A stretch of DNA of 37,970 nucleotides from an uncultured Eubacteriales bacterium (GTDB taxonomy: Bacteria > Bacillota > Clostridia > Peptostreptococcales > Anaerovoracaceae): positions 1-37,970 of the forward strand of contig ONJG01000068.1 of assembly GCA_900318105.1 (NCBI GenBank), written 5' to 3'. How positions within the stretch are numbered: the stretch's first letter is position 1; every line of letters starts with the position of its first letter. The notes under the pieces were generated by a model, which saw nothing but the letters and a program-made list of their open reading frames with translations, was not told the DNA's origin and ran no database searches. Positions 30,487 to 37,970 of this stretch are shown here, in pieces. Made by a program: the position numbers and the translations under genes.

Positions 30487-31689
30487 ATGGATGAGATTAA
30501 AAACAGGGAAATGAATAATGCGGCACATGATCCTGAAAAGGAATTTGCCCCCGCGACCAAAAAACGCATATTCTTCATTATGGGAGTCATATGCACGCTG
30601 GCGGTCCTGGGCCTCTTATACAGTGTCCAGAATTTCGGGAGATTTGTGACGCAGGATAAATATGAATACTACAAAGAACTGGACGACAATTACGGAAAGT
30701 ACAATAAGATACTCGAAATGATAGGCGAAGACCCGCTGGCAGAGGAAACTCCGGGCGCCATCGGCGATGCCGAGCTCAAGGAGCTCGTGGCGGGCACGGG
30801 AGATCCCTACGCAGAGTATTTCACAAAGGAGGAGTTTGCCGAGTTTGAAAAGCATTATGACTCGGACTATGTGGGCATAGGTGTGTCGGTTACGGATGAA
30901 GACGATCGTGTCGTAATCAAGCAGGTGCTGGAGGGCGGACCCGCAGAGGATGCGGGGGTCATGCCCGAAGATGTGATACTTGAAATAAATGGCGAAAAAC
31001 CCAGAGACAGCAGCGATGCCGTGTCCATGATAGGAGGCGAATCGGGCGGGCTGGTTGAACTCAGGATTTTGCGCGGAGAAGAAGAACTCGACTTTTCCAT
31101 GAACAGGACCAAAATCGAAAACTACTCCGTTGAGTATAGGAGCCTGGAGGATGCCGAGGGCGTCGGATATATCAGAATATCATCATTTCTGAAAGGGACG
31201 GCCAAGGACTTTAAATTAGCCGTAAGGGATCTGAAGAACGATGGCTGTGATAAATTTGTTATAGACCTCAGAAACAACGGCGGAGGCCTGACTGATGAGA
31301 GCATAGAAATCGCGGATTATCTGCTGCCTGCCTGCAAGATAATGAGCGAGGTCACAAAGAATGGAGAGGAAAAGGTATTTAATTCCAAGGCGAGCTCTGC
31401 GGATCTCGATATGGTCATACTGACAAATGCGGAAACGGCCAGTGCGTCGGAGATACTTGCAGGAGCCATCCAGGATAATAAAGCGGGCCTCATAATAGGC
31501 GAGAAGACATTCGGAAAGGGCGTGACCCAGCTGACGCGTAAGTTCAAGGACGGATCTGCCGTCAAGCTGACCGTGACGGAGTATTTCAGGCCGAGTGGCT
31601 CCACGGTAAACGAAGAGGGAATCACACCTGATGTGGAGGTACCATCCGATGAGGCCCTGAGCAGAGGCATTGAGGAGCTTGGCAAGTGA
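30487..31689 (+). CDS. S41-family C-terminal processing peptidase
   Basis: The 400-residue protein has one N-terminal transmembrane helix (about 27-46, RIFFIMGVICTLAVLGLLYS). A PDZ domain (about 125-200, GIGVSV through VELRILRG) and an S41 serine protease domain follow. The catalytic Ser/Lys pair is in NAETASASEILAG (about Ser319) and GEKTFGKGVTQ (about Lys344). CtpA/CtpB-type proteases cut secreted proteins near their C-termini and often process the FtsEX-linked hydrolases, which fits its position. It overlaps the next gene as GTGA. Confidence 0.9.
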   Translation: MDEIKNREMNNAAHDPEKEFAPATKKRIFFIMGVICTLAVLGLLYSVQNFGRFVTQDKYEYYKELDDNYGKYNKILEMIGEDPLAEETPGAIGDAELKELVAGTGDPYAEYFTKEEFAEFEKHYDSDYVGIGVSVTDEDDRVVIKQVLEGGPAEDAGVMPEDVILEINGEKPRDSSDAVSMIGGESGGLVELRILRGEEELDFSMNRTKIENYSVEYRSLEDAEGVGYIRISSFLKGTAKDFKLAVRDLKNDGCDKFVIDLRNNGGGLTDESIEIADYLLPACKIMSEVTKNGEEKVFNSKASSADLDMVILTNAETASASEILAGAIQDNKAGLIIGEKTFGKGVTQLTRKFKDGSAVKLTVTEYFRPSGSTVNEEGITPDVEVPSDEALSRGIEELGK

Positions 31690-32294
31690 TTATTTATTAC
31701 ACGCACAGGTATAAAGAGCTTAAATTCAAGAGCCATGAGCTCCTTGAGGCAGCCATAGCGGATTATACGGGTGACAGAGAGCGCGCGGCGCTGCTGGTTT
31801 CAAAGCTGAAGAGGGATGATTCCCACGGCTACGAAGGAAAACCTTATATAGAGGGCTTTGATGAGTTCTCTATTTCCCATAGTGACAACAGCTGGGCCGT
31901 GCTCATCGGCACGAGGGCATGCGGCCTGGACATTCAGTACGAGAGGTTATGTAATTACAGGCAGATAGCCCGGCGCTTTTTCAACAGTGAAGACGCGGGA
32001 GCTGTCGAGGGGTTGCATGTGCCCGGCGGACAGAGCGCGGAGGACTCGATCGCCGAGTTTTTCAGGATATGGACCAGGAGGGAGGCATTTACAAAGGCCA
32101 TCGGAGAGTCCGTTTTTATGGAGGATTTTCCTCCGTTTTCCATGCATACAAGCGTAATGCATGATGACAACAGATATTATATAAGCAATATCGTGCTGCC
32201 TGACTCGGACAGGCTGTATGCGGCGATCTGCCTTGAGGCAAATGAAGATATAGACGAGAAGCTCATATATAAGGAGATATATGTCAAAGAGTAA
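31686..32294 (+). CDS. 4'-phosphopantetheinyl transferase (Sfp type)
   Basis: The 202-residue protein has the two Sfp-superfamily motifs: ACGLDIQYE (78-86, metal-binding Asp) and WTRREAFTKAIG (129-140, the WxxKExxxK block with Arg in place of the first Lys). It moves 4'-phosphopantetheine from CoA to acyl- or peptidyl-carrier proteins. GTG 31686 overlaps the S41 stop. No carrier-protein gene is in the window, so the partner is unknown. Its 3' end overlaps recX by 14 bases. Confidence 0.85.
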   Translation: MIIYYTHRYKELKFKSHELLEAAIADYTGDRERAALLVSKLKRDDSHGYEGKPYIEGFDEFSISHSDNSWAVLIGTRACGLDIQYERLCNYRQIARRFFNSEDAGAVEGLHVPGGQSAEDSIAEFFRIWTRREAFTKAIGESVFMEDFPPFSMHTSVMHDDNRYYISNIVLPDSDRLYAAICLEANEDIDEKLIYKEIYVKE

Positions 32295-32748
32295 GAAGAC
32301 TGCCATGGAAGCGGCCTCGGCATATCTTGCGAGCAGGATGAGAACCGTGCATGAGGTCAGAAAGCATCTCAGGGATAAGGAATATGAGGCGTCCGAGATA
32401 GATGAGGCGGTAAATGAACTCATCGGCCTGCGCTACCTCGATGACTACCTCTATGCCGAGAGATATTACGAATATAACAGAGAAAAGAGAAGGGGAATTA
32501 AAAGGGCGGCGGCCGAGCTCAGAGAGCGCGGGGTCGACGAAGCGACGATTAAGAATGCCGCTGAGGATTTCCTGTATAATAACAAAGTAGATGAATACGA
32601 GGATGCTCTTTACATCGCAAAGCGCGAGGCGGAGGGCAGGGAAAGAGACGAAAAGCTCGAAGCTAAGATAGCGCGAAAGCTCGAGTCAAAGGGCTACAGC
32701 GGAGGCGATATCATAAGAGTGCTGGAAGCGATAAGAAAGGGCGAATAG
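32281..32748 (+). CDS. recX: Regulatory protein RecX
   Basis: The 155-residue, strongly charged helical protein has RecX repeats: ASRMRTVHEVRKHLRDKEYE (about 17-36), IDEAVNELIGLRYLDDYLYA (40-59) and RGIKRAAAELRERGVDEATI (about 71-90). RecX modulates RecA filament length. ATG 32281 follows AAGGAGATAT and overlaps the phosphopantetheinyl transferase gene. With recJ it makes two recombination genes in this otherwise envelope-oriented run. Confidence 0.85.
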   Translation: MSKSKKTAMEAASAYLASRMRTVHEVRKHLRDKEYEASEIDEAVNELIGLRYLDDYLYAERYYEYNREKRRGIKRAAAELRERGVDEATIKNAAEDFLYNNKVDEYEDALYIAKREAEGRERDEKLEAKIARKLESKGYSGGDIIRVLEAIRKGE

Positions 32749-32756
32749 ATAGCGTA

Positions 32757-33431
32757 ATGCACGAGCGATACTCGAGAACGGAAAAGCTCATAGGAAGCGA
32801 AGGTGTTGAGAGGCTTAAATCCGCCTCCGTTCTTGTTATGGGATGCGGCGGTGTAGGCTCGTATGCCGCAGAGGCGGTTGCAAGAGCGGGCATAGGAAAG
32901 ATCACGCTGATGGACGGAGATGATGCCGCAGAGAGCAATCTCAACAGGCAGCTCGTTGCACTCTCATCCACCATAGGACGCAACAAGGCCGAGGTGATGG
33001 CAGAGAGGTGCCGGGATATCAATCCGGATGCGGATGTGGCTGCGGTGCCGTCATTTTACAAGACGGATGAGGACCTCGACATAAGCGGCTTTGACTGGAT
33101 AATCGATGCGATAGACGATGTCGATGCAAAGGTTGAGCTGATAAAAAATGCAAAAGAAAAGAGTATAAACATAATCTCATCCATGGGAGCTGCGGGCAAG
33201 TTCGAAACGCAGTTTATGACAGCGGATATATCGGAGACTTCGGTCTGCCCGCTGGCCAAGGTGATGAGAAAAAGGCTCAGGGATATAGGCATAGAACATC
33301 TGCCGGTGGTTTATTCAAAGGAAAAGCCCGTTCCGAGGGACGGGGTGCTCGGCACCATGAGCTATGTGCCGGGGTCCTGCGGACTCGAACTGGCCGGATA
33401 TGTAATTAAAAGGATAGCTGGAATAGAATGA
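32757..33431 (+). CDS. tcdA: tRNA threonylcarbamoyladenosine dehydratase (TcdA/CsdL)
   Basis: The 224-residue ThiF/E1-like enzyme has the nucleotide-binding motif VMGCGGVGSYAAEAVARAGI (about 27-46), LMDGDDAAESNLNRQLVAL (about 51-69, including the R of NLNRQ), IDAIDDVDAK, and Pro-rich YSKEKPVPR. TcdA cyclises t6A37 to ct6A in tRNAs decoding ANN codons, using ATP. It is slightly shorter than the E. coli protein. It overlaps the next gene as ATGA (33428-33431). Confidence 0.9.
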   Translation: MHERYSRTEKLIGSEGVERLKSASVLVMGCGGVGSYAAEAVARAGIGKITLMDGDDAAESNLNRQLVALSSTIGRNKAEVMAERCRDINPDADVAAVPSFYKTDEDLDISGFDWIIDAIDDVDAKVELIKNAKEKSINIISSMGAAGKFETQFMTADISETSVCPLAKVMRKRLRDIGIEHLPVVYSKEKPVPRDGVLGTMSYVPGSCGLELAGYVIKRIAGIE

Positions 33432-34159
33432 AAATCTACGCGATAGGAGATCTTCATCTCTCGCTCAATGAGAATATAGACAAACCGATGGACAAGTTCG
33501 GCCCGGGATGGGAAGGACATCCGGGGAGCGTCGAAAAAGCCTGGCGCGAGATAGTGCATGACGATGACATCGTGCTCGTGCCGGGAGATATTTCATGGGC
33601 TCTTAAGATAGAGGAAGCCATGGATGACTTTGAGTGGATACACAATCTCCCGGGACTTAAGATAATCTCCAAGGGCAACCACGATCTCTGGTGGAGCAGG
33701 ATAAAGTATCTGAATTCCCTTTACGACGACATCGTATTTCTGCAGAACGACTGCTACGCCGTCGATGCTTGTGATATAGTTATTGCAGCATCGAGGGGAT
33801 GGCCGTATCCGGGCTCTGACGAATATACGGAGCACGACGAAAAGATATATGCCAGGGAGCTTCAGAGGATGCGCATGGGACTCGATGCGGCCAGGGCCGC
33901 ACGCCCGGATTCACGCATTATAGCCTGCCTTCATTATCCGCCGAGCGGTGCCGACGGCAGGGAGACCGAGTTCACCAGAATCCTGGAAGAGTACGGTGTA
34001 TGGAAGTGCATCTACGGGCATCTCCATGGAATGCCGGCATTTTCGCGGGGCATAAAAGGCGATGTCAGGGGAGTTGAATACTCGCTGGTGTCGCTCGACT
34101 ACCTCGGGGCAAAGCCCAAGCTGATATATGACGGCGATGCAGACGGAGAAGCTAAATGA
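33428..34159 (+). CDS. Calcineurin-like metallophosphoesterase
   Basis: The 243-residue protein shows the five phosphoesterase blocks: IGDLHLS (6-12), VPGDISWAL (about 50-58), KGNHDLWW (about 81-88), CLHYPP (about 161-166) and YGHLHG (about 198-203). Two metals would be bound by the Asp, His and Asn of these motifs. Family members cleave phosphomonoesters or diesters; the substrate is unknown. Both ends overlap neighbours by four bases. Confidence 0.9.
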   Translation: MKIYAIGDLHLSLNENIDKPMDKFGPGWEGHPGSVEKAWREIVHDDDIVLVPGDISWALKIEEAMDDFEWIHNLPGLKIISKGNHDLWWSRIKYLNSLYDDIVFLQNDCYAVDACDIVIAASRGWPYPGSDEYTEHDEKIYARELQRMRMGLDAARAARPDSRIIACLHYPPSGADGRETEFTRILEEYGVWKCIYGHLHGMPAFSRGIKGDVRGVEYSLVSLDYLGAKPKLIYDGDADGEAK

Positions 34160-35112
34160 GATACGCGTTTGTCGTAAACCCGATCTCGGGGACAGGTAAA
34201 AAAGATAAAAACATAATAAGCGCAGCCGAAGAACTTGTGGCAAACCACAGGGATAAGGACATCGGCATATATCACACCATGCCCAATCATGATTCTTCGA
34301 GGATTGCGGCATCGCTTGCAGAGGATGCGAAACAGGCCGGCGAGGATATCGTGATATTCTCCTGCGGCGGAGACGGCACGGCGCATGTGACGGCCAATGG
34401 CATATACGGATACGACAATGCCATACTGGGAATTGTACCGATCGGAACCGGAAACGATCTCTGCCGAGCGCTTTCCAAGGGAAAAGGCAGCTATAAAGAT
34501 TACAGGAATCTGGAAAAGCAGATTAACGGCAGGCCCAGGGCCATCGATGTGATAGAGATATCCTGGGATGCGGACGGAGAGATCAAAAGCTGCATAGCAG
34601 TCAACGGGGTAAATATAGGATTTGACGGCAACACCGCGATACGCGCGAGCAGGATACATGAAAAGACCATAATCTCGGGATCCATGGCTTATCTTGCGGC
34701 TGTGTTTGCCACTCTCGCAAAAAAGGAAGGGCAGAGCCTTCGCATCACGGCGGATGACGAACCCTTTTATGACGGGGACCTTTTGATGGCTACCATGAGC
34801 AACGGCAATTACTGCGGGGGCGGCATAGAAAGCTGTCCGAATGCCAGGCTCGACGACGGGCTTATCGAGCTCATGGCGATAAGGGACGTATCGAGACTCA
34901 GCTTTGTGAGCAAGTTCCCCAAGTTCAGCGCCGGAAAGCTGTTCGAGATAAAGGATGTCGAAAAAATCGCCACCTACAGGCAGGCCCGCAGGATATGCAT
35001 AGAGCCGCTTAAGGATGATACAATGGAATATGTAATTGACGGAGAGGTGTTCAGGACGCCCAAGATAGAGGCGGAGATAAAACCCGGAGCACTCAGGGTA
35101 TGGGAGATTTAG
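34156..35112 (+). CDS. Diacylglycerol kinase-family lipid kinase (YegS/DagK-like)
   Basis: The 318-residue protein has VVNPISGTGK (6-15), the ATP-binding CGGDGTAHV (70-78) and PIGTGNDLCRAL (95-106), the catalytic-domain signatures of the DAGK/YegS/BmrU family. The C-terminal beta-sandwich includes YCGGGIESCPNARLDDGLIE. It phosphorylates diacylglycerol or a related lipid at the membrane. It overlaps the phosphoesterase gene as ATGA and is followed directly by the carboxypeptidase gene, with no spacer. Confidence 0.85.
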   Translation: MRYAFVVNPISGTGKKDKNIISAAEELVANHRDKDIGIYHTMPNHDSSRIAASLAEDAKQAGEDIVIFSCGGDGTAHVTANGIYGYDNAILGIVPIGTGNDLCRALSKGKGSYKDYRNLEKQINGRPRAIDVIEISWDADGEIKSCIAVNGVNIGFDGNTAIRASRIHEKTIISGSMAYLAAVFATLAKKEGQSLRITADDEPFYDGDLLMATMSNGNYCGGGIESCPNARLDDGLIELMAIRDVSRLSFVSKFPKFSAGKLFEIKDVEKIATYRQARRICIEPLKDDTMEYVIDGEVFRTPKIEAEIKPGALRVWEI

Positions 35113-36435
35113 ATGAGATCTGATGACGAAATCAGAAGGATAATTGTAAAGAAGAAAAGGCGTAAGGCCAGAATAAGAAGAGCGCTCGCAGAAGCGCTGC
35201 TTCTTTTGATTCTTGTTCTGGTGCTGCCGAGCAAGGCGTCGAAGTCATTCGACAGGGACCTCATACAGCCATACGGAAATCCCGATGCAAAAGCGCCGGA
35301 GATAAAGGCTGAGGGAGCTGCCATATACTCCCTCGATCTGGACAAGCCCGTATACGAAAAGAACGGGGATGAAAAGATAGACCCGTACAGCATAACGAAG
35401 ATACTGACCTGCTATCTGGCGATTGAGAATCTCAACCCCGAAGATACGGTCACGATCAAGAAATCCAATTCCGAGCTGGATTACGAAGGCGGAGCCCACA
35501 TCAACCTCATAGAAGGAGAAAAGCTCACGGTAAACGATCTGCTGCACGGCACCATGCTCGGGTCGGCAAATGACGCGGCATATGCTCTAGCCCTTGAGGT
35601 GAGCGGCTCCGAAAAGAATTTCGCAGAGCTCATGAACAAGCAGGTCGAGGAATGGGGCTGCAAGAACACCCACTTTGTGAATCCGAACGGCTGGAAGAAC
35701 AAAAACCACTACACAACAGCACACGACATGGTCATCATAACGGCCAGATGCTTTGAAAACGAAAAGCTCAGAGAGCTCTCGATGGTGGGTGAATACGTTA
35801 TCCCGCCGACGCCCGAGAACAATTATGAAAGGGCTATTGTCAATGTTTTCAGAAAGGGAACATCCGGTATTGACGGTGTCGAGTGCGGCAAGACAGGAAC
35901 CTGGGAGGATGACGACTGCTCCATAGTCCTCGAGTTTACGGAGGATCATCTGAACGCGGCCATGGTACTCCTGAGAGACACTCTCAAGAAGAGGCCGGCG
36001 GACGTAAAGACGCTGATGAAGTTCAGCCACGACGTGACTCCGGGATTTACGGTGGCAAACGAGGGTGATGAGGCGTGCGAGGCCAGGGTCAAGGGAGGAG
36101 CCGAGACCGTGGTGCCGCTTGCCATGGACAAGACCATACATGTTTATCCGAAGGATAATCGTAAAAAGGATATAAAGGTCGAGACAGATGTCAATAATCT
36201 CAAGGCTCCGCTTAAAAAGGGGAGCAAGGCGGGAACGTATACCGTTACCGTGGACGGAGAGGAGATCGAGACAGGGGAGCTTCTTGCGGCTGAGAGCATA
36301 GAGAAGGGCTGGCTGCCGTCGAAGTTGTACATCTCCAACAGCTCCACCATCGCAGGAGCCGCGGTGATGATCCTCTCGGCGCTGCTGATGCTTATCCTCG
36401 GAAGATCCGGAAAAAACAAAAAAACTGCGGGATAA
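35113..36435 (+). CDS. D-alanyl-D-alanine carboxypeptidase (DacF/PBP5 type)
   Basis: The 440-residue protein has a basic N-terminus, a transmembrane or signal helix (about 25-39), and the S11 peptidase motifs SITK (93-96, nucleophile Ser93), SAN (151-153) and KTG (260-262). A beta-rich C-terminal domain and a final transmembrane helix (about 412-430) end the protein. It trims the terminal D-Ala from peptidoglycan pentapeptides outside the membrane. PBP5-like proteins usually end in an amphipathic helix; here a true hydrophobic helix anchors the C-terminus. Its stop lies in the loop of the terminator hairpin. Confidence 0.9.
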   Translation: MRSDDEIRRIIVKKKRRKARIRRALAEALLLLILVLVLPSKASKSFDRDLIQPYGNPDAKAPEIKAEGAAIYSLDLDKPVYEKNGDEKIDPYSITKILTCYLAIENLNPEDTVTIKKSNSELDYEGGAHINLIEGEKLTVNDLLHGTMLGSANDAAYALALEVSGSEKNFAELMNKQVEEWGCKNTHFVNPNGWKNKNHYTTAHDMVIITARCFENEKLRELSMVGEYVIPPTPENNYERAIVNVFRKGTSGIDGVECGKTGTWEDDDCSIVLEFTEDHLNAAMVLLRDTLKKRPADVKTLMKFSHDVTPGFTVANEGDEACEARVKGGAETVVPLAMDKTIHVYPKDNRKKDIKVETDVNNLKAPLKKGSKAGTYTVTVDGEEIETGELLAAESIEKGWLPSKLYISNSSTIAGAAVMILSALLMLILGRSGKNKKTAG

Positions 36436-36455
36436 GACCCGCAGATTTCTTATTA
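36425..36455. terminator. Bidirectional terminator between convergent genes
   Basis: CTGCGGG (36425-36431) pairs with CCCGCAG (36438-36444) around a 6-base loop. A T-rich stretch follows on the plus strand, and an A-rich stretch precedes it (36413-36424), serving the minus-strand gene. Confidence 0.8.
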
Positions 36456-36457
36456 TT

Positions 36458-37732
36458 CTAAAACTTATTCATAAGCTCGCTCATGGAGGAGATATCTCCG
36501 ACCAGCATGGCGCCTGCGAGCTTGTCTCCGTCGTAGTAGCAGGCGGAGTAGTTGCCTGCTGCCTCATCCTGACTGATCTCGCTCCTGTACTCCTTATCCT
36601 TTCCGTTAGTGCCCTGTGCAAAGACTGCTGTACCGAATGCGTGCATGATGAGGGCGGATCCTATGGCGTCATAGGTCACATCATCTCCTGCTGCATTTGC
36701 ACCGGCGACTTTTCCTGTAGCCTCAGCCTGGGCCCAGAATACCTGAGGTTGCCCGTTGACCATTGCGCAGTCTCCGGCTGCAAATACATCGGGCGCGCTC
36801 GTTCTCATGTGTTCATCCGCGGCCACCCATTTATCCACTTCGATGCCGCTGTCCTCTGCGAGCTGGGTATACGGCCTCATACCGGTGGACATCAGTACCA
36901 GCTCCGCAGGATACTCCGTGCCGTCTTCGAGAATTACGGCATCTCCCGTGATCTTGCTGATCTTGGCTCCGGTCACAATATGCACTCCGGCATCTGCTGC
37001 GATCTTTTCAAGCAGGGCGGAGGCCGCGTCGTCGAGCTGACGCGGCAGGAGGCCGGGCGCCGTCTCGAGCACTGTCACATTGTAGCCGGCCTCTCTCATG
37101 GTCCATGCTCCCTCAAGGCCCATGACTCCGCCGCCTATGCATACGACATTTTTCACATCGCGCTCTGCCACCACTTTTCTTATCGCCTCGGTGTCCGAAA
37201 TATTTCTGACCGTCAGCACGTGCTCAAGCTCAGATCCCGGAATAGGCGCGACGAAACAGTACGCGCCGAGGGCATATATCAGTTTGTCATAAGCCACAGT
37301 CCCGCGGCTTCCGTCAGCCAGCACAACGGCGACTTCCTTGTTATCAACATTGATTCCGACGGCTTCTGTCTCACCCATAAAGAAAACGCGGTTTTCCTCG
37401 TACCACGAAGCAGGCTCAATCGCCAGTTTGTTATCCGAATGATCTTCCAGAAGAGCCTTGGTCAGCATCGGCCTGTTGTAGGGAAGATGCTTCTCCTTGC
37501 TCACTATTGTAATAATCGCCGTCTTGTTTCTCTCGCGCACCGCCTCAGCTGCGGACCTTGCAGCAGGGCCGCCTCCGAGTATCACGAATTTCTCATCTGT
37601 ATCCTTTGAAAAGGCAGTTTTATCATCTTCAACCGGCACGAAGTTCTCAGGTCCGACCCCGCACACCGGGCAGACATCTGCACCTTCTTCAAACACCGCA
37701 CCGCATATAATACACTTCACCATCTTAGCCAT
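36458..37732 (-). CDS. FAD-dependent NAD(P)H oxidoreductase with N-terminal rubredoxin-like domain
   Basis: The 424-residue protein begins with a rubredoxin-like metal site: CIICG (Cys7, Cys10) and CPVCG (Cys21, Cys24). A flavoprotein disulfide-reductase-like module follows, with FAD motif VILGGGPAARSA (about 49-60), NAD motif VVCIGGGVMGLEGAWTMREA (about 195-214) and the second FAD motif DVFAAGDCA (about 313-321). It resembles NADH:rubredoxin oxidoreductases used in oxygen and peroxide detoxification by anaerobes. AGGAGGTAGAGAT precedes the ATG. It is a single-gene transcript from an extended -10 promoter. Confidence 0.9.
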   Translation of the reverse strand: MAKMVKCIICGAVFEEGADVCPVCGVGPENFVPVEDDKTAFSKDTDEKFVILGGGPAARSAAEAVRERNKTAIITIVSKEKHLPYNRPMLTKALLEDHSDNKLAIEPASWYEENRVFFMGETEAVGINVDNKEVAVVLADGSRGTVAYDKLIYALGAYCFVAPIPGSELEHVLTVRNISDTEAIRKVVAERDVKNVVCIGGGVMGLEGAWTMREAGYNVTVLETAPGLLPRQLDDAASALLEKIAADAGVHIVTGAKISKITGDAVILEDGTEYPAELVLMSTGMRPYTQLAEDSGIEVDKWVAADEHMRTSAPDVFAAGDCAMVNGQPQVFWAQAEATGKVAGANAAGDDVTYDAIGSALIMHAFGTAVFAQGTNGKDKEYRSEISQDEAAGNYSACYYDGDKLAGAMLVGDISSMSELMNKF

Positions 37733-37775
37733 ATCTCTACCTCCTTTTGGGGGATTACATATCTAACGTACCGGA

Positions 37776-37798
37776 ATTATAGCACGCATCACACACAG
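37776..37798 (-). promoter_or_regulatory. Extended -10 promoter of the oxidoreductase gene
   Basis: On the minus strand TGC precedes a perfect TATAAT (plus 37776-37781), an extended -10. The nearest -35-like TTGCCT is 15 bases upstream (plus 37797-37802), shorter than the optimum. Confidence 0.5.
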
Positions 37799-37830
37799 GC
37801 AATATGTGACTCAATCACACTGGGAAATCC

Positions 37831-37860
37831 TTGAACTACCAAGACCCGCTGTGCTATAAT
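37831..37860 (+). promoter_or_regulatory. Promoter of the tRNA-Ser gene
   Basis: TTGAAC (37831-37836), an 18-base spacer and TGC-TATAAT (37852-37860) form a sigma-A promoter with an extended -10, ending 29 bases before the tRNA. Confidence 0.65.
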
Positions 37861-37889
37861 TCAATCCGCGCGTAAAGCGCATAATATGT

Positions 37890-37970
37890 GGAGAGGTACC
37901 CAAGAGGCTGAAGGGACTGGCTTCGAATACCAGCAGGCGGGTAACTCCCGTGCGGGGGTTCAAATCCCCC
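37890..37970 (+). tRNA. tRNA-Ser (anticodon CGA), 3' end outside the window
   Basis: The acceptor 5' strand GGAGAGG starts at 37890. The D-arm region, an anticodon loop TTCGAAT (anticodon CGA), a long class II variable arm (GGCGGGTAACTCCCGTGC) and the T-arm GGGGGTTCAAATCCCCC are all present. The acceptor 3' strand is cut off by the window edge. The long variable arm and CGA anticodon identify serine. The pair closing the anticodon loop is C-A rather than Watson-Crick. Confidence 0.85.

Noticed and set aside
36641..37609. 322-codon plus-strand reading frame opposite the oxidoreductase gene
   Set aside because: It is a shadow of the minus-strand gene, which has clear FAD/NAD motifs, a ribosome binding site and a promoter. 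The translated frame has no recognisable domain.

Overview
The window looks like a chromosomal segment of an anaerobic, low-to-mid GC Firmicute, most likely class Clostridia. The reasons are the families present (C_GCAxxG_C_C, DUF1848, DUF4250, DUF1653, MnmM/YtqB), a rubredoxin-type NADH oxidoreductase, strong AGGAGG ribosome binding sites, frequent TTG starts and sigma-A promoters with TATAAT boxes. No transposase, integrase, phage structural gene, CRISPR array or rRNA was seen. The only tRNA is a Ser-type gene cut by the right edge.

Region A (1-6450) is an AT-richer accessory block, all on the plus strand: a CbbX/SpoVK-type AAA+ ATPase, a predicted SAM methyltransferase with an N-terminal beta-barrel, DUF1848, a small membrane-anchored protein, DUF1653, a free-standing Smr domain, and a large DUF2075 NTPase with an N-terminal PD-(D/E)xK nuclease-like domain. 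It ends in a remnant of a second DUF1653 gene.

Region B (6461-15646) is a mosaic of small genes full of gene duplicates and gene scars. It holds a 59-aa DUF4250 gene, two copies of a 46-47 aa membrane microprotein, MnmM, an esterase, and one truncated plus one intact C_GCAxxG gene. Between those two copies sits a two-gene cassette (8626-10623) that looks like an undescribed defence or restriction module. A detoxification-like run follows: TM2 protein, tautomerase, glutaredoxin-like, glyoxalase, GNAT, acylphosphatase, membrane-bound HTH regulator and flavodoxin. Remnants of acylphosphatase, C_GCAxxG and microprotein genes lie at several junctions, and a candidate antisense RNA resembling a type I antitoxin lies at 15420-15498.

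Region C (15643-25783) holds a PfkB-family kinase and PatB/MalY C-S lyase pair, a LysM secreted protein, YhbY, a ClC-type H+/Cl- antiporter, a minus-strand ECF sigma factor with a membrane beta-propeller protein that probably serves as its anti-sigma partner, a hipBA toxin-antitoxin operon behind three evenly spaced operator-like palindromes, and RarD.

Region D (25831-36435) is a tightly packed housekeeping run: ftsE, ftsX, an EnvC-like M23 protein, recJ, an S41 peptidase, a 4'-phosphopantetheinyl transferase, recX, tcdA, a metallophosphoesterase, a diacylglycerol-kinase-family lipid kinase and a DacF-type carboxypeptidase. Several stops and starts overlap as ATGA or GTGA. It links cell division, septal peptidoglycan hydrolysis and envelope maturation with DNA repair. 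A bidirectional terminator separates it from a convergent FAD oxidoreductase with a rubredoxin-like domain, and the tRNA gene closes the window.
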